DNA of 64,000 nucleotides from assembly GCF_019091085.1 (NCBI RefSeq), contig NZ_JAGXJY010000012.1, positions 1 through 64,000 on the forward strand, given 5' to 3'. This document shows positions 43,014-52,122 of this stretch, piece after piece. How positions within the stretch are numbered: the stretch's first letter is position 1; each line of letters starts with the position of its first letter. The stretch comes from Mesorhizobium sp. GbtcB19 (GTDB lineage: Bacteria > Pseudomonadota > Alphaproteobacteria > Rhizobiales > Rhizobiaceae). The notes below the pieces were generated by a model. It had not been told where the DNA came from and searched no databases. It saw only the letters and a list, made by a program, of their open reading frames with translations. Made by a program: the position numbers and the translations under genes.

Positions 43014-46000
43014 GTGATGGGGACAGGATTTGAGACGATGGCGGCGGCCTGCGGCCGCGCCTGGCTGACCACCGTTTCGCGTATTGCGCTGAACGCTTCT
43101 AACAGCCCGGCGCGGCCGCAGCACGGGAGCGCCGGCCCAGGCGGCCGCCTGCGGGCGGCATGGCCCTTGCGTCTCCTGTGCATCTTGGCGGCGGCCATCT
43201 GCCTTGGAGCGGAAGCATCCGCGCAGACTTTCACCGGCACGCAAACGACGAACGGGCCTTTTTCGAGCGGAGACCAATATTTCTACGACACCAGCACGTT
43301 CGACGCGAACGCCGCCTACGCCGCCGTTGGCGGGCGCCAATTCTTCAACAACAGCAGCTCACTGAACGCCTCCGCGGGCAATGCGATCCGCGGAGGGCTG
43401 CAGGTTTTCTACGCCAGCAGCTCGTTGAACGCCTCCGCCGCCAACGCGGTCAACGGCGGAAACCAGCAGTTCACGGGCTTCACCATACTGAACGCCACGG
43501 TGGCGGATGCCGTCAGCGGAGGCGCCCAGACCTTTGTCAACAGCAGTTGGCTGAATGCAACAGCCGGCAACGCTGTCAGCGGCGGACACCAGATATTCTG
43601 GGCCACCAGTCAATTGAATGCTTCGGCCACCAATGCCGTCAGTGGGGGAATCCAGGATTTCTACAACAACAGCGTGCTGAATTCCTATGTCAGCAATGCC
43701 GTCAGCGGAGGTGTGCAGACTTTCAACGACGCCAGCGTGCTGAATGCTGTCACTGTCAATGCCGTCAGCGGCGGAACGCAGAACTTCGACAACGCCAGTG
43801 CGTTGAACGCCTCCGGCTCCAGCGCCATCACCGGCGGCACGCAAACATTCTCAGGCGCCAGCGCCTTGAATGCTTCCAATTTCAATGCCGTCAACGGAGG
43901 ATCGCAGACTTTCCATGATACCAGCGCGCTGAACGCGTCCCAGGCCACTGCCGTCAGCGGCGGGACGCAGAGCTTCTACGACACAAGCACGCTGAACGCC
44001 TCTACGGCCAACGCCGTCAGTGATGGATCGCAGCTCTTCTACGGCACCAGTTCGCTGAACGCTTCCGCCGCCAACGCCGTCGCCGGCGGAACCCAAACCT
44101 TTTTCAACAGCAGCGCCTTGAAAGCTTCCGTCGCCAATGCCCTCAGCGGTGGAACGCAGCTCTTCTACGGCACCAGCGTCCTGACTGCCTCCGCGGCGAA
44201 TGCCGTCAGCGGCGGAACGCAAACCTTCTCCGACACCAGCGCCTTGAACGCCTCCGTCGGCAATGCCCTGAGCGGCGGGACGCAGAGTTTTTACGGCAGC
44301 AGCATGTTGAACGCCTCCGCCGCCAATGCCGTCAGCGGGGGAGTCCAGGGCTTCAACGACAGCAGCGCGCTGAACGCCTCCGTTGCAAACGCCGTCAGCG
44401 GAGGCGGGCAGGGCTTCCTTGGTTCCAGTGCTCTGAACGCCTCCGCCGCGAATGCCGTCAGCGGAGGGTTCCAGATCTTCTACAATTCCAGCACGCTGAA
44501 TGCCACTGTCGGCAACGCCGTCAGCGGCGGCGACCAGAGGTTCCAGGGCGACAGCCGATTGAATGCTTCCGCCGCAAATGCCGTCAGCGGCGGAGCGCAG
44601 GATTTCTTCAACAGCAGCAGGCTGGATGCCTCGGCCGCCAACGCCGTCAGCGGCGGGGCGCAGTTTTTCAGGGGCACCACGACACTCAACGCCTCCGCCG
44701 CCAATGCCGTCAGCGGCGGGACGCAGAGTTTCTACCAGGCAAGCAAGCTGAACGTGCTCGCCGACAATGCCCTCACCCGCGACGTCGGGATCGATTTCTA
44801 CAGCACGATCGGCGGCCCGGGCGGCACCTTGCGGCTGAACGGCCACAGCTCGGTGGTCGGCGCCATCGACAGCCAGAACGGGGGAGCGGGTATCGTCGAG
44901 AATGGCGCAGCCACGAACAGCATCCTCACCGTCGATAGCTCGACCGCCGGCGCCTCGTCGTTTTCCGGGGTCATACGCGACGGGGGCACGGGCAGCCTGG
45001 CGCTGGTCAAGGAAGGAGCCGGAATCCTTACCCTGAGCGGCGCGAACACCTATACCGGGCCCACCACGGTGAACGGCGGCGAATTGCGGATCAATAGCTC
45101 GATCGCGGGCGCGGCGACGGTCAACGCCGGCGGCACGCTCAGCGGCGCCGGCTCGATCGCCAGCCTGCTCGTCACTTCCGGCGGCACGATTTCGGGCGCG
45201 GCCGGCTCGACGCTGACGATGAGCAGCCTGGCGTTGGACGCCGGCTCGAACGTCGACGTCGCGCTGGGCGCGCCCTCGACGACGGCGCTCTTCAACGTCA
45301 CCGGCAACCTGACGCTTGCCGGCACGCTCAACGTGACCGATGCGGGCGGCTTCGGCGCCGGCATCTATCGCCTGTTCGACTATGGCGGATCGCTCACCGA
45401 CAACGGTCTCGCGATCGGTTCCACGCCGGCCGGCGTGACCGCGTCCAATCTCTTCGTGCAGACTTCCGTCGCCAACCAGATCAATCTCGTTTCCACGCAG
45501 GGCGTCGAGCTCAGCTTCTGGGATGGCGGCAACTCCGCGCTGCACGACAATGGCGCGGTCGATGGCGGGTCAGGTATCTGGCGCGCCGACGGGCGCAACT
45601 GGACGCAGGCCGATGGCGCGGTGAACGGGCCCTACCAGCCCAATCCGACCTTTGCCGTGTTCCAGAATGCCGGCGGCGTGGTGACGGTGGACGCCTCGGC
45701 CGGCGCGATCGGCGTGACCAAGATGCAGTTCGCCGTCGACGGCTACCGGATCGAAGGCGATTCGGTAGCCCTGCAGGGCTCCGGCGGATCGACCACGATC
45801 CGTGTCGGCGACGGCACGGCGGCTGGCGCCGGCATGACCGCCACGATCGCTTCGGCGCTGACCGGCAACAGCCGGTTGGTGAAGAGCGATCTCGGCACGC
45901 TGGTCCTGACCGGGACCAACAGCTATTCCGGGGGCACGACGATCAGCGCCGGCACGCTGCGCGGATCGGCTGCCGGTTTCGGCAGCGGCGCGATCCTCGA

Positions 46001-47807
46001 CAACGCGGCCCTCGTCGTCGATCAGCAAACCGATGCCGTCTTCGCCAACGTCATCGACGGCAGCGGCTCCTTCACCAAGACCGGCGCCGGAGCGCTTACC
46101 CTCACGGGGATCAGCGGGTTGATCGGCCCGACGACGATCGGGGCCGGCGCACTGGCGGTCGATGGATCGCTCGCCAATTCCACCGTCACGATTGCCGCTG
46201 GCGCGGCACTTCGCGGCGGCGGCACGGTCGGCGGCATCGTCGCGCAAAGCGGCGGCACGATCGCGCCCGGCAGCGGTGGCATCGGCACCCTCTCGGTGGA
46301 GGGCAATCTGTCCATGTCGGCCGGCTCGCATCTGGCCGCCGACATCGACGGAACCGGCGCTTCCGATCGCATCGCCGTGTCGGGCACGGCCGACATCACC
46401 GGCGCGGCGCTCGACGTGTCGGCGCAGGGCCTGAAGATCGGACGCTACACCATCATGACGACCGGTAGCGGCCTCACCGGCTCCTTCGGCTCCGTCACCG
46501 GGATCGGTGCGATTTCGACCTTCCTTGGGGTCACCGACAGCTACGACACCTACAACGCCTATCTCGATGTGCTGCAGCTGCGCGATCTCGCCGATGCGGG
46601 TGCGACGCGCAACCAGAAGGCTGCCGCGGCAGGCATCCAGAGCCTCGCGGGCAGCGATCCGTTCTTCACCGGCAACCCGCTTTACAACGCCATCCTGGCG
46701 CTGCCGACGGATGCGGCCGCGCGCAATGCCTTCGGCCTGGTCTCGGGCGAGGCGCATGCTTCGGCGAAGACCGCCCTGATCGAGGACGGCCGGTTCATTC
46801 AGGACGCCGCCACCGACCGCATCCGCGCCGCCTTCGGCGCCGTTGGGGCGCCGCAAGCACCGGTCCTGGCTTTTGCCGAACCGGCCGATGGCAGGCCGGG
46901 CACTGCAGATGCCGCGCTTGCCTCGCTCGATCAGGAGACGACGGCGGGCATCGCCGCGCCCGCGACCACGGATCGTTTCGCACTGTGGGGGCAGGGCTTC
47001 GGCGGCTGGGGCAATACCGGCGGCGACGGCAATGCCGCGCGCCTGTCGCATTCGACCGGCGGCGTGCTCGTCGGCATCGACGCGCCGGCCTTCGACACCT
47101 GGCGCTTCGGCATGATGGCGGGCTACAGCCGCACCAGCTTCGAGGTGAAGGATCACGCCTCCTCGGGCGCTAGCGACAACTACCATCTCGGTGTCTATGG
47201 CGGCACCGACTGGAATGTCTTGGGAGGCGATCTCGGCTTCCGGACCGGCGCGTCCTATAGCTGGCACGAGATTTCGACCGGCCGTTCCGTCGTCCTTCCC
47301 GGCTTCAGCGACAGTCTGAAGGCGGAGTATCACGCCGGAACGGCGCAGGTCTTCGGCGAGCTCGGCTATGGCATTCGCGCCGGCGGCTTAGGGTTCGAGC
47401 CCTTCGCCAATCTCGCCTATGTGAACCTGAGGTCCGGCGCGTTTGCGGAGCAGGGTGGAGCCGCGGCGCTGCAAGGCGCCGGGAGCAACAGCGCCGTCTC
47501 CTTCACCACGCTCGGCCTGCATGCCTCGACCGACGTTGCCCTTGGCGATACTGCCGCGACGGTTCGCGGCACGCTCGGCTGGCGCCACGCTTTCGGCGAC
47601 ACGACGCCGCTGTCGACTCTCGCCCTGGCCGGCGGCTCGCCCTTCACGGTGGCAGGCGTGCCGATCGCCCGGAACGCTTTGGTGCTCGATGTCGGCGTGG
47701 ACGTCGCCATCGCCAGGAATGCGACGCTCGGCATCTCCTATGGCGGGCAATTCGCCGGCAGTGCCATCGACCAGAGCGTCAAGGGCAATCTCGCGGTGAG
47801 ATTTTAA
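43014..47807 (+). CDS. autotransporter with 23 x 21-residue passenger repeats
   Basis: 1597 residues from GTG 43014 (ATG 43017 and 43038 are alternatives). An extended signal region ends near residue 70 (hydrophobic PLRLLCILAAAICLG, cut after EASA). Then 23 repeats of 21 residues (AVSGGTQxFYxxSxLNASAAN type) form a beta-solenoid passenger similar to AIDA-I repeats. PATR-like motifs follow (GAGILTLSGANTYTGPTTV; GTLVLTGTNSYSGGTTI). The C-terminal about 285 residues form the beta-barrel, ending in Phe (NLAVRF). A surface adhesin role is likely. Confidence 0.94.
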   Translation: MMGTGFETMAAACGRAWLTTVSRIALNASNSPARPQHGSAGPGGRLRAAWPLRLLCILAAAICLGAEASAQTFTGTQTTNGPFSSGDQYFYDTSTFDANAAYAAVGGRQFFNNSSSLNASAGNAIRGGLQVFYASSSLNASAANAVNGGNQQFTGFTILNATVADAVSGGAQTFVNSSWLNATAGNAVSGGHQIFWATSQLNASATNAVSGGIQDFYNNSVLNSYVSNAVSGGVQTFNDASVLNAVTVNAVSGGTQNFDNASALNASGSSAITGGTQTFSGASALNASNFNAVNGGSQTFHDTSALNASQATAVSGGTQSFYDTSTLNASTANAVSDGSQLFYGTSSLNASAANAVAGGTQTFFNSSALKASVANALSGGTQLFYGTSVLTASAANAVSGGTQTFSDTSALNASVGNALSGGTQSFYGSSMLNASAANAVSGGVQGFNDSSALNASVANAVSGGGQGFLGSSALNASAANAVSGGFQIFYNSSTLNATVGNAVSGGDQRFQGDSRLNASAANAVSGGAQDFFNSSRLDASAANAVSGGAQFFRGTTTLNASAANAVSGGTQSFYQASKLNVLADNALTRDVGIDFYSTIGGPGGTLRLNGHSSVVGAIDSQNGGAGIVENGAATNSILTVDSSTAGASSFSGVIRDGGTGSLALVKEGAGILTLSGANTYTGPTTVNGGELRINSSIAGAATVNAGGTLSGAGSIASLLVTSGGTISGAAGSTLTMSSLALDAGSNVDVALGAPSTTALFNVTGNLTLAGTLNVTDAGGFGAGIYRLFDYGGSLTDNGLAIGSTPAGVTASNLFVQTSVANQINLVSTQGVELSFWDGGNSALHDNGAVDGGSGIWRADGRNWTQADGAVNGPYQPNPTFAVFQNAGGVVTVDASAGAIGVTKMQFAVDGYRIEGDSVALQGSGGSTTIRVGDGTAAGAGMTATIASALTGNSRLVKSDLGTLVLTGTNSYSGGTTISAGTLRGSAAGFGSGAILDNAALVVDQQTDAVFANVIDGSGSFTKTGAGALTLTGISGLIGPTTIGAGALAVDGSLANSTVTIAAGAALRGGGTVGGIVAQSGGTIAPGSGGIGTLSVEGNLSMSAGSHLAADIDGTGASDRIAVSGTADITGAALDVSAQGLKIGRYTIMTTGSGLTGSFGSVTGIGAISTFLGVTDSYDTYNAYLDVLQLRDLADAGATRNQKAAAAGIQSLAGSDPFFTGNPLYNAILALPTDAAARNAFGLVSGEAHASAKTALIEDGRFIQDAATDRIRAAFGAVGAPQAPVLAFAEPADGRPGTADAALASLDQETTAGIAAPATTDRFALWGQGFGGWGNTGGDGNAARLSHSTGGVLVGIDAPAFDTWRFGMMAGYSRTSFEVKDHASSGASDNYHLGVYGGTDWNVLGGDLGFRTGASYSWHEISTGRSVVLPGFSDSLKAEYHAGTAQVFGELGYGIRAGGLGFEPFANLAYVNLRSGAFAEQGGAAALQGAGSNSAVSFTTLGLHASTDVALGDTAATVRGTLGWRHAFGDTTPLSTLALAGGSPFTVAGVPIARNALVLDVGVDVAIARNATLGISYGGQFAGSAIDQSVKGNLAVRF
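43320..44768 (+). repeat. 23 tandem 63-bp units inside the autotransporter gene
   Basis: Units run from 43320 without insertion or deletion: 23 x 63 = 1449 bp ends at 44768, and the next codon breaks the pattern. The units are diverged at DNA level but keep the GG-x-Q-x-F and LNAS positions. This is in-frame coding repetition. Confidence 0.9.
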
Positions 47808-47849
47808 GGAGGACTTCAGCACAGGCTGTCTGTGACGGATTGACGGACC

Positions 47850-49028
47850 TCAGCCCGCCTGCGGCGCCGTCCGGGTCTGCACGAGCAGCCGGCGTTCGAA
47901 CCCCCACAAAAGAACCGGGCAGGCCACGAGAGCCGCCGCGCCGAGGCCGAGGGCCGCGCCGGCGCTGCCTGTCCAAAGCGCAAGCTTGCCGCCGAGCCAG
48001 GGCGCGATCAGCATCGTGGCGTAATAGACCGTGTAGAAGAGGCCCATTCCGAGCGCTCGCGTCGCCGGCGCCAGCGCCCGCGCCGGCAGGCTCATGATCG
48101 CTCCGGCCGGCAGCCCGCAGACCAGGCCGAGCACAACCACCGTGGGCAGCACAGCCGAACCGCGCCATAGCAAGACGACCAAGGCCGCGAAAGCGAGGCA
48201 GCTTGTCGCCAGCATGGCGTTTCGGCTCCGGGTCTGGTCCGCGAGATAGCCTCCGAAGGGAACGGAAAGGGCCGCGAGCCACAGCACGATGCTGACGGCC
48301 GAGCCGGCGGCGGCGGTCGACCAGCCGCGCTCGACCAGCATCGACGGACCAAAGCTGAAAATCATGGCGAAGGCGACATTGTAGAAGGCCCAGGTCAAGC
48401 CCGCCAGCAGCACGGCCCAGACGGCCGGCTTGGCAAGCCGCGAGCCTTGCGTTGAAGCCGCGGCGGCGGCGGGCCCGGGCGGCCTGTACAGGAGCCCCAC
48501 CAACGCAAGCGCCGCGACGATGAGCGCCATCACCGCGATCTGCGTCCCCGCTATGCCGAAGCGCGCCTGTATCAGCGGCAGCCCGGCGAGCGTGAGGGCG
48601 ATGCCCAGGGGCCATGAGTTGATGAAGATCGCCATCGCCGTGGCGATCCGCCGTCCCGCGAACCAGTCGACGACCATCTTGGTCATCAGCACGTTCAGCA
48701 ACACGCCTCCGATGCCGGAGATCAGCCGTCCCGCGATCTGCACGCTCCACGCAGTCGAGGCGAAAAGCAGGATCTCGCCCGCCAGCATCATCATCAGGCC
48801 GGCGAGCACGCTCGCCCTGTCGCCGAAGCGCCTGCCGATCGCGCCGCCGGGAAGCGCCAGCGCGACGCCTGGGGCGAAGTACAGACCGATGAGCACGCCG
48901 ATGTCGGCGAGGTTTGCATCGAGCGCCTTGCCAAGTTCCGGCGCAACGGCCGCGATGCTCTCGAATTGCACCGCCATCGCGGCGCGGGCGACGAAGAGAA
49001 CGGCAAGGATGGTCCAGCGGCTGCGCAT
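47850..49028 (-). CDS. MFS transporter (CynX/NarK-like)
   Basis: 392 residues, 12 membrane helices. The start ATG 49028 has AGGAG 7 bp upstream. Motifs include VAPELGKALDANLADIGVL in the first loop, the GGAIGRRFGDR motif A, and LISGIGGVLLNVLMTKMVVDWF in helix 4-5, typical of the cyanate/anion-type MFS group. The substrate is unknown. It is convergent with the autotransporter. Confidence 0.9.
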   Translation of the reverse strand: MRSRWTILAVLFVARAAMAVQFESIAAVAPELGKALDANLADIGVLIGLYFAPGVALALPGGAIGRRFGDRASVLAGLMMMLAGEILLFASTAWSVQIAGRLISGIGGVLLNVLMTKMVVDWFAGRRIATAMAIFINSWPLGIALTLAGLPLIQARFGIAGTQIAVMALIVAALALVGLLYRPPGPAAAAASTQGSRLAKPAVWAVLLAGLTWAFYNVAFAMIFSFGPSMLVERGWSTAAAGSAVSIVLWLAALSVPFGGYLADQTRSRNAMLATSCLAFAALVVLLWRGSAVLPTVVVLGLVCGLPAGAIMSLPARALAPATRALGMGLFYTVYYATMLIAPWLGGKLALWTGSAGAALGLGAAALVACPVLLWGFERRLLVQTRTAPQAG

Positions 49029-49213
49029 GGCACTGCTCCTGCTAAGGGACCTGGCGGCTCAAGTGCGGTAAAGGCAATGAAGGTCTGGCGCGATCGATAT
49101 CTCGGATAATGCACTATTCGGCCCGCGCGTGAAGCCGTCCTGCCGCCCGGAATGAAAGCCCCACCACCAGCGCCAAGCCGGCGCCCCTTCATCGCGCCCG
49201 AAACTCATCGTTG

Positions 49214-49238
49214 ACATATATTCACAATAGATATATGT
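49214..49238. promoter_or_regulatory. AT-rich inverted repeat upstream of the NUDIX regulator
   Basis: ACATATAT (49214-49221) and ATATATGT (49231-49238), perfect arms with a 9-bp centre, 29 bp before the ATG. It stands out in a GC-rich genome and has the size of an NrtR-type operator. It probably controls the three-gene unit at 49267-51915. Confidence 0.55.
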
Positions 49239-49266
49239 ATCTCGCATATTAGCAAGGACGCGTTCG

Positions 49267-50007
49267 ATGAACGAGACAGATTTCCTCAAGGAATACGACC
49301 CGGGCGCCTTCCAGCGTCCATCGGTGGCGGTCGACCTTGTCCTGCTCGGCATCCGCGCCGGCCGGCCGGCAGTGCTGCTGGTCAGGCGCGCCCAGCTTCC
49401 GCATGCCGGCCGCTGGGCGCTGCCGGGCGGCTTTGTCGGCATCGACGAGTCCCTCGATGCGGCCGCCGCGCGCGTGCTGCGCGAAAAGGCCGGCATGGCC
49501 GAGGCGCATCTCGAACAGCTCTACACGTTCGGTGCGGTGGATCGCGATCCGCGCATGCGCATCATCAGCGTCGCCTATCTGGCGCTGCTTACCGAACAGG
49601 CCTTCGATGCGGCACTCGGCGCGATGCCGGCTCTGCTGCCGGCCGCGATCCATGTGCCCTGGGCCGGCGAGACCGGGGGGCCTGTCGATGTGCTCGCGCC
49701 GGAAGGCGAAAAACTGGCGCTCGCCTTCGACCATGCCGCCATCCTGGCGATGGCGATGCTCAGGCTGCGCGGCAAGCTCGACTATTCCGATGTCGCCTTC
49801 GCGCTGCTGCCCGAGCTCTTCACGCTGCGCCAGCTGCAGGATGTGCACGAGGCCGTCCTCGGCACCGCGCTCAACAAGCCGGCCTTTCGCCGGCGGCAGC
49901 TCGACAAGGGTTGGCTGGCGGCGACCGGCGCCTATGAGGCTGGCGCCGCCTTCCGTCCGGCCGAACTTTATCGCTTTCAACGTCCCCAAGGCCTTCCAGC
50001 ATACTGA
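49267..50007 (+). CDS. NrtR-like NUDIX-domain transcriptional regulator
   Basis: 246 residues. The N-terminal NUDIX domain (about 18-150) has GGFVGIDESLDAAAARVLREKAGM, where the catalytic REUXEE core is degenerate (R-V-L-R-E-K), arguing for binding and not hydrolysis. The C-terminal winged helix (about 160-235) has DHAAILAMAMLRLRGKLDY, LPELFTLRQLQDVHEAVLG and KPAFRRRQL, as in NrtR, the NAD-metabolism repressor that senses ADP-ribose or NAD-related ligands. It is first of a tight operon with SPFH and NAD-kinase-like genes. Confidence 0.88.
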   Translation: MNETDFLKEYDPGAFQRPSVAVDLVLLGIRAGRPAVLLVRRAQLPHAGRWALPGGFVGIDESLDAAAARVLREKAGMAEAHLEQLYTFGAVDRDPRMRIISVAYLALLTEQAFDAALGAMPALLPAAIHVPWAGETGGPVDVLAPEGEKLALAFDHAAILAMAMLRLRGKLDYSDVAFALLPELFTLRQLQDVHEAVLGTALNKPAFRRRQLDKGWLAATGAYEAGAAFRPAELYRFQRPQGLPAY

Positions 50008-50024
50008 TTGAGGGAGAACCCATC

Positions 50025-51008
50025 ATGGCCACCATCCGCAGTCTAGGCTTCGTCGCCCAGCTTCGCAGCGAGGCGAGCAGCCACGTCATCCGCTATCGCA
50101 ACGGTCGCACCAAGCAGAGCGGCCGCGGGCTGGTCTTCTGGTTCGTGCCCGAGACCGCCAGCATCGCCGAACTGCCGATGGACGACCGCGAGATGACCTT
50201 GTTCGTCAAGGGCCGCAGCCAGGATTTCCAGACCGTCGCCGTGCAGGGCACGATCGGCTGGCACGTCGTCGACCCGGCGCGGCTGGCCGAGCGCGTTGAT
50301 TTCAGCATCGACCTTGCCACCGGGAAGCTGCGCGGTGAGCCGATCGAAAAGATCCAGGCGCGCATCGCCGGCATCGCCAACCAGGCGGTGCAGCAATATC
50401 TTGGACAGGCGCCCGTGCGCGCTTTGCTCGACGCCGGACCCGCGCCCTTGCGCGAACGGCTGCAGGCGCTGGTCGCCGCCGATCCGGCGCTGACCGACAT
50501 CGGCGTCGCCGCCGTGGCGGTCAGGCTCACCAACCTGACGCCGACCAGCGAGCTCGAGCGTGCCCTGCAGACGCCGACCTTCGAGGCGCTGCAGCAGAAG
50601 GCCGACGAAGCGACCTTCCAGCGCCGGGCCTTGGCCGTCGAGAAGGAGCGCGCCATCGCCGAGAACGAGCTGGCGAACAAGACCGAGCTGGCGCGGCGCG
50701 AGAAGCTGCTCATCGCCGAGGAGGCCGAGAACGCCCGCAATCGCGCCACCGGCGCCGCCGAAGCGCAGCAGATCGAAGCCGGGGCCGAGGCCGAGCGCAT
50801 CCGCGCCATCGAAGGCGCCAGGGCGGAGGCCGAAAGGCAGCACATCGCCATCTACCGCGACCTGCCGCCCGCGATCCTGCTCGGCCTTGCCGCGCAGCAG
50901 TTTGCCGGCAAGCTGGACAAGATCGAGCACGTCAACGTCACGCCCGACCTGCTTGCGACCTTGCTTGGCGAGTTCCGCAAGGGCCTGGCGGTGATCGAGG
51001 CGCGGTGA
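50025..51008 (+). CDS. SPFH/band-7 domain protein without membrane anchor
   Basis: 327 residues, 17 bp after the NUDIX gene. The SPFH fold covers about 20-175 (YRNGRTKQSGRGLVFWFVP; LFVKGRSQDFQTVAVQGTIG). A long charged coiled coil follows (about 185-275, rich in Ala/Glu/Arg: EKERAIAENELANKTELARR), then a C-terminal domain RDLPPAILLGLAAQQFAGKL. Band-7 proteins usually oligomerise at membranes; this one has no N-terminal hydrophobic helix, so it may assemble in the cytosol or attach indirectly. Confidence 0.9.
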   Translation: MATIRSLGFVAQLRSEASSHVIRYRNGRTKQSGRGLVFWFVPETASIAELPMDDREMTLFVKGRSQDFQTVAVQGTIGWHVVDPARLAERVDFSIDLATGKLRGEPIEKIQARIAGIANQAVQQYLGQAPVRALLDAGPAPLRERLQALVAADPALTDIGVAAVAVRLTNLTPTSELERALQTPTFEALQQKADEATFQRRALAVEKERAIAENELANKTELARREKLLIAEEAENARNRATGAAEAQQIEAGAEAERIRAIEGARAEAERQHIAIYRDLPPAILLGLAAQQFAGKLDKIEHVNVTPDLLATLLGEFRKGLAVIEAR

Positions 51009-51018
51009 GGCAACGCAT

Positions 51019-51915
51019 ATGGCCGCGAACCGACCCCGCGCGGTCTTCGTGACGCGCGAGACCGACTATGAACTGCTGATCGCGCATCATGCGACGCGCG
51101 GTCAGGCCCGCTTCTTCCTCGAGACGCGCGGCCAGCGGCTGGAAGACGTAGAAGCCCGGCACGACCATTTCCAGGCCGTGCTCGGCACGGCGCGTGCCGC
51201 GGTGCCGGCCGACTGGCGGCAAACCCTGGTGACGCGCGCCGACCTCAACCGCTTCCTGTTTGCGCCCGACGACGTCGTTGTCGCCGTCGGGCAGGACGGC
51301 CTGGTCGCCAACGTCGCCAAATATCTGAACGGCCAGCCGGTGCTGGGCGTCAATCCGGCGCCGGATCTCTATGACGGCGTCCTGGTGCGGATCGGCGTCG
51401 GCAGGCTGGCGAAACTGCTTGCCGCCAGCGCCGCCAGCGATGTCCAGATGGAATTGCGCACCATGGTCCAGGCCGAGCTCGGCGAAGGCGAGACGCTTCT
51501 TGCGCTCAACGAAATCTTCGTCGGCCATCGCAGCCACCAGTCGGCCCGCTATCGCATCGAGGCGGAAGGCGGGACGGAGGACCATTCCTCCAGCGGCCTC
51601 ATCGTCGCCTCCGGCACCGGCGCGACCGGCTGGGCGCGCTCGATCATGGATGCGACGCATCTGGAGCTGTCGCTCGGGCGCGAGGAGCATGCGGTCGGCT
51701 TCTGGGTGCGCGAGCCTTTTCCGAGCATCGCCACCGCCACGAAACTGCGGGCGGGAAAGATCACGCAAAAACCGCTCTTCATCACCTCGCGCATGAATGA
51801 GGGCGGCGTCATCTTCGCCGACGGCATCGAACAGGATTTTATCGCCTTCGATTGGGGCCGGCAGGTGCGGCTGTCGCCGGCGTCGAGGGTGCTGCGCCTG
51901 GTCGTCGATCGGTAA
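51019..51915 (+). CDS. NAD-kinase-like protein with altered active-site motif
   Basis: 298 residues, 10 bp after the SPFH gene. It resembles ATP-NAD kinase: the GGDGT position reads VGQDGLVAN, the NE motif is LNEIFVGHRS, and the second conserved site is SSGLIVASGTGATGW in place of DGLxxxTPTGSTAY. An N-terminal extension of about 90 residues (AVFVTRETDYELLIAHHATR) is not normal NadK. The departure from GGDGT questions canonical activity. With the NrtR-like regulator in front, a role in NAD-type nucleotide sensing or modification is inferred. Confidence 0.8.
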   Translation: MAANRPRAVFVTRETDYELLIAHHATRGQARFFLETRGQRLEDVEARHDHFQAVLGTARAAVPADWRQTLVTRADLNRFLFAPDDVVVAVGQDGLVANVAKYLNGQPVLGVNPAPDLYDGVLVRIGVGRLAKLLAASAASDVQMELRTMVQAELGEGETLLALNEIFVGHRSHQSARYRIEAEGGTEDHSSSGLIVASGTGATGWARSIMDATHLELSLGREEHAVGFWVREPFPSIATATKLRAGKITQKPLFITSRMNEGGVIFADGIEQDFIAFDWGRQVRLSPASRVLRLVVDR

Positions 51916-52020
51916 GCGACCGCGCGTCGGCGCGAGGTGGACGCCGCCACGCTGGAGCAAACCAATTCGACGGGACGGCCAACAGGACCGCCCGCCTTGT
52001 GACGTCTTCTCGGTGCGGCT

Positions 52021-52122
52021 TAGAGCAATTCCAGGAAAAGTGTGAGCGGTTTTCCGTCCGGAATTGCGTAAAAACAAAGGGATAGAGCATTTCGCCGTTT
52101 CCGTGAAACGATGAACGCTCTA
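52021..52122. repeat. two-hairpin intergenic repeat, copy G
   Basis: GCAATTCC/GGAATTGC first hairpin with ggaaaagtgtgagcggttttcc core; second hairpin TAGAGC...GCTCTA around cgccgtttccgtgaaacg. Almost identical to copies B and D. It lies between the NAD-kinase-like gene and the convergent isochorismatase gene. Confidence 0.8.

Noticed and set aside
43320-44768. 63-bp periodicity read as a CRISPR array
   Set aside because: Every unit is in frame with the autotransporter, the conserved positions follow codons, and there are no unique spacers.
43851-45545. Minus-strand open frames opposite the autotransporter
   Set aside because: Their repetitiveness mirrors the real gene; no signal, domain or Shine-Dalgarno supports them.
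49267-50007. Catalytic NUDIX hydrolase
   Set aside because: The REUXEE core is degraded and a winged-helix C-terminus is present, so a regulator is more likely; residual activity cannot be excluded.
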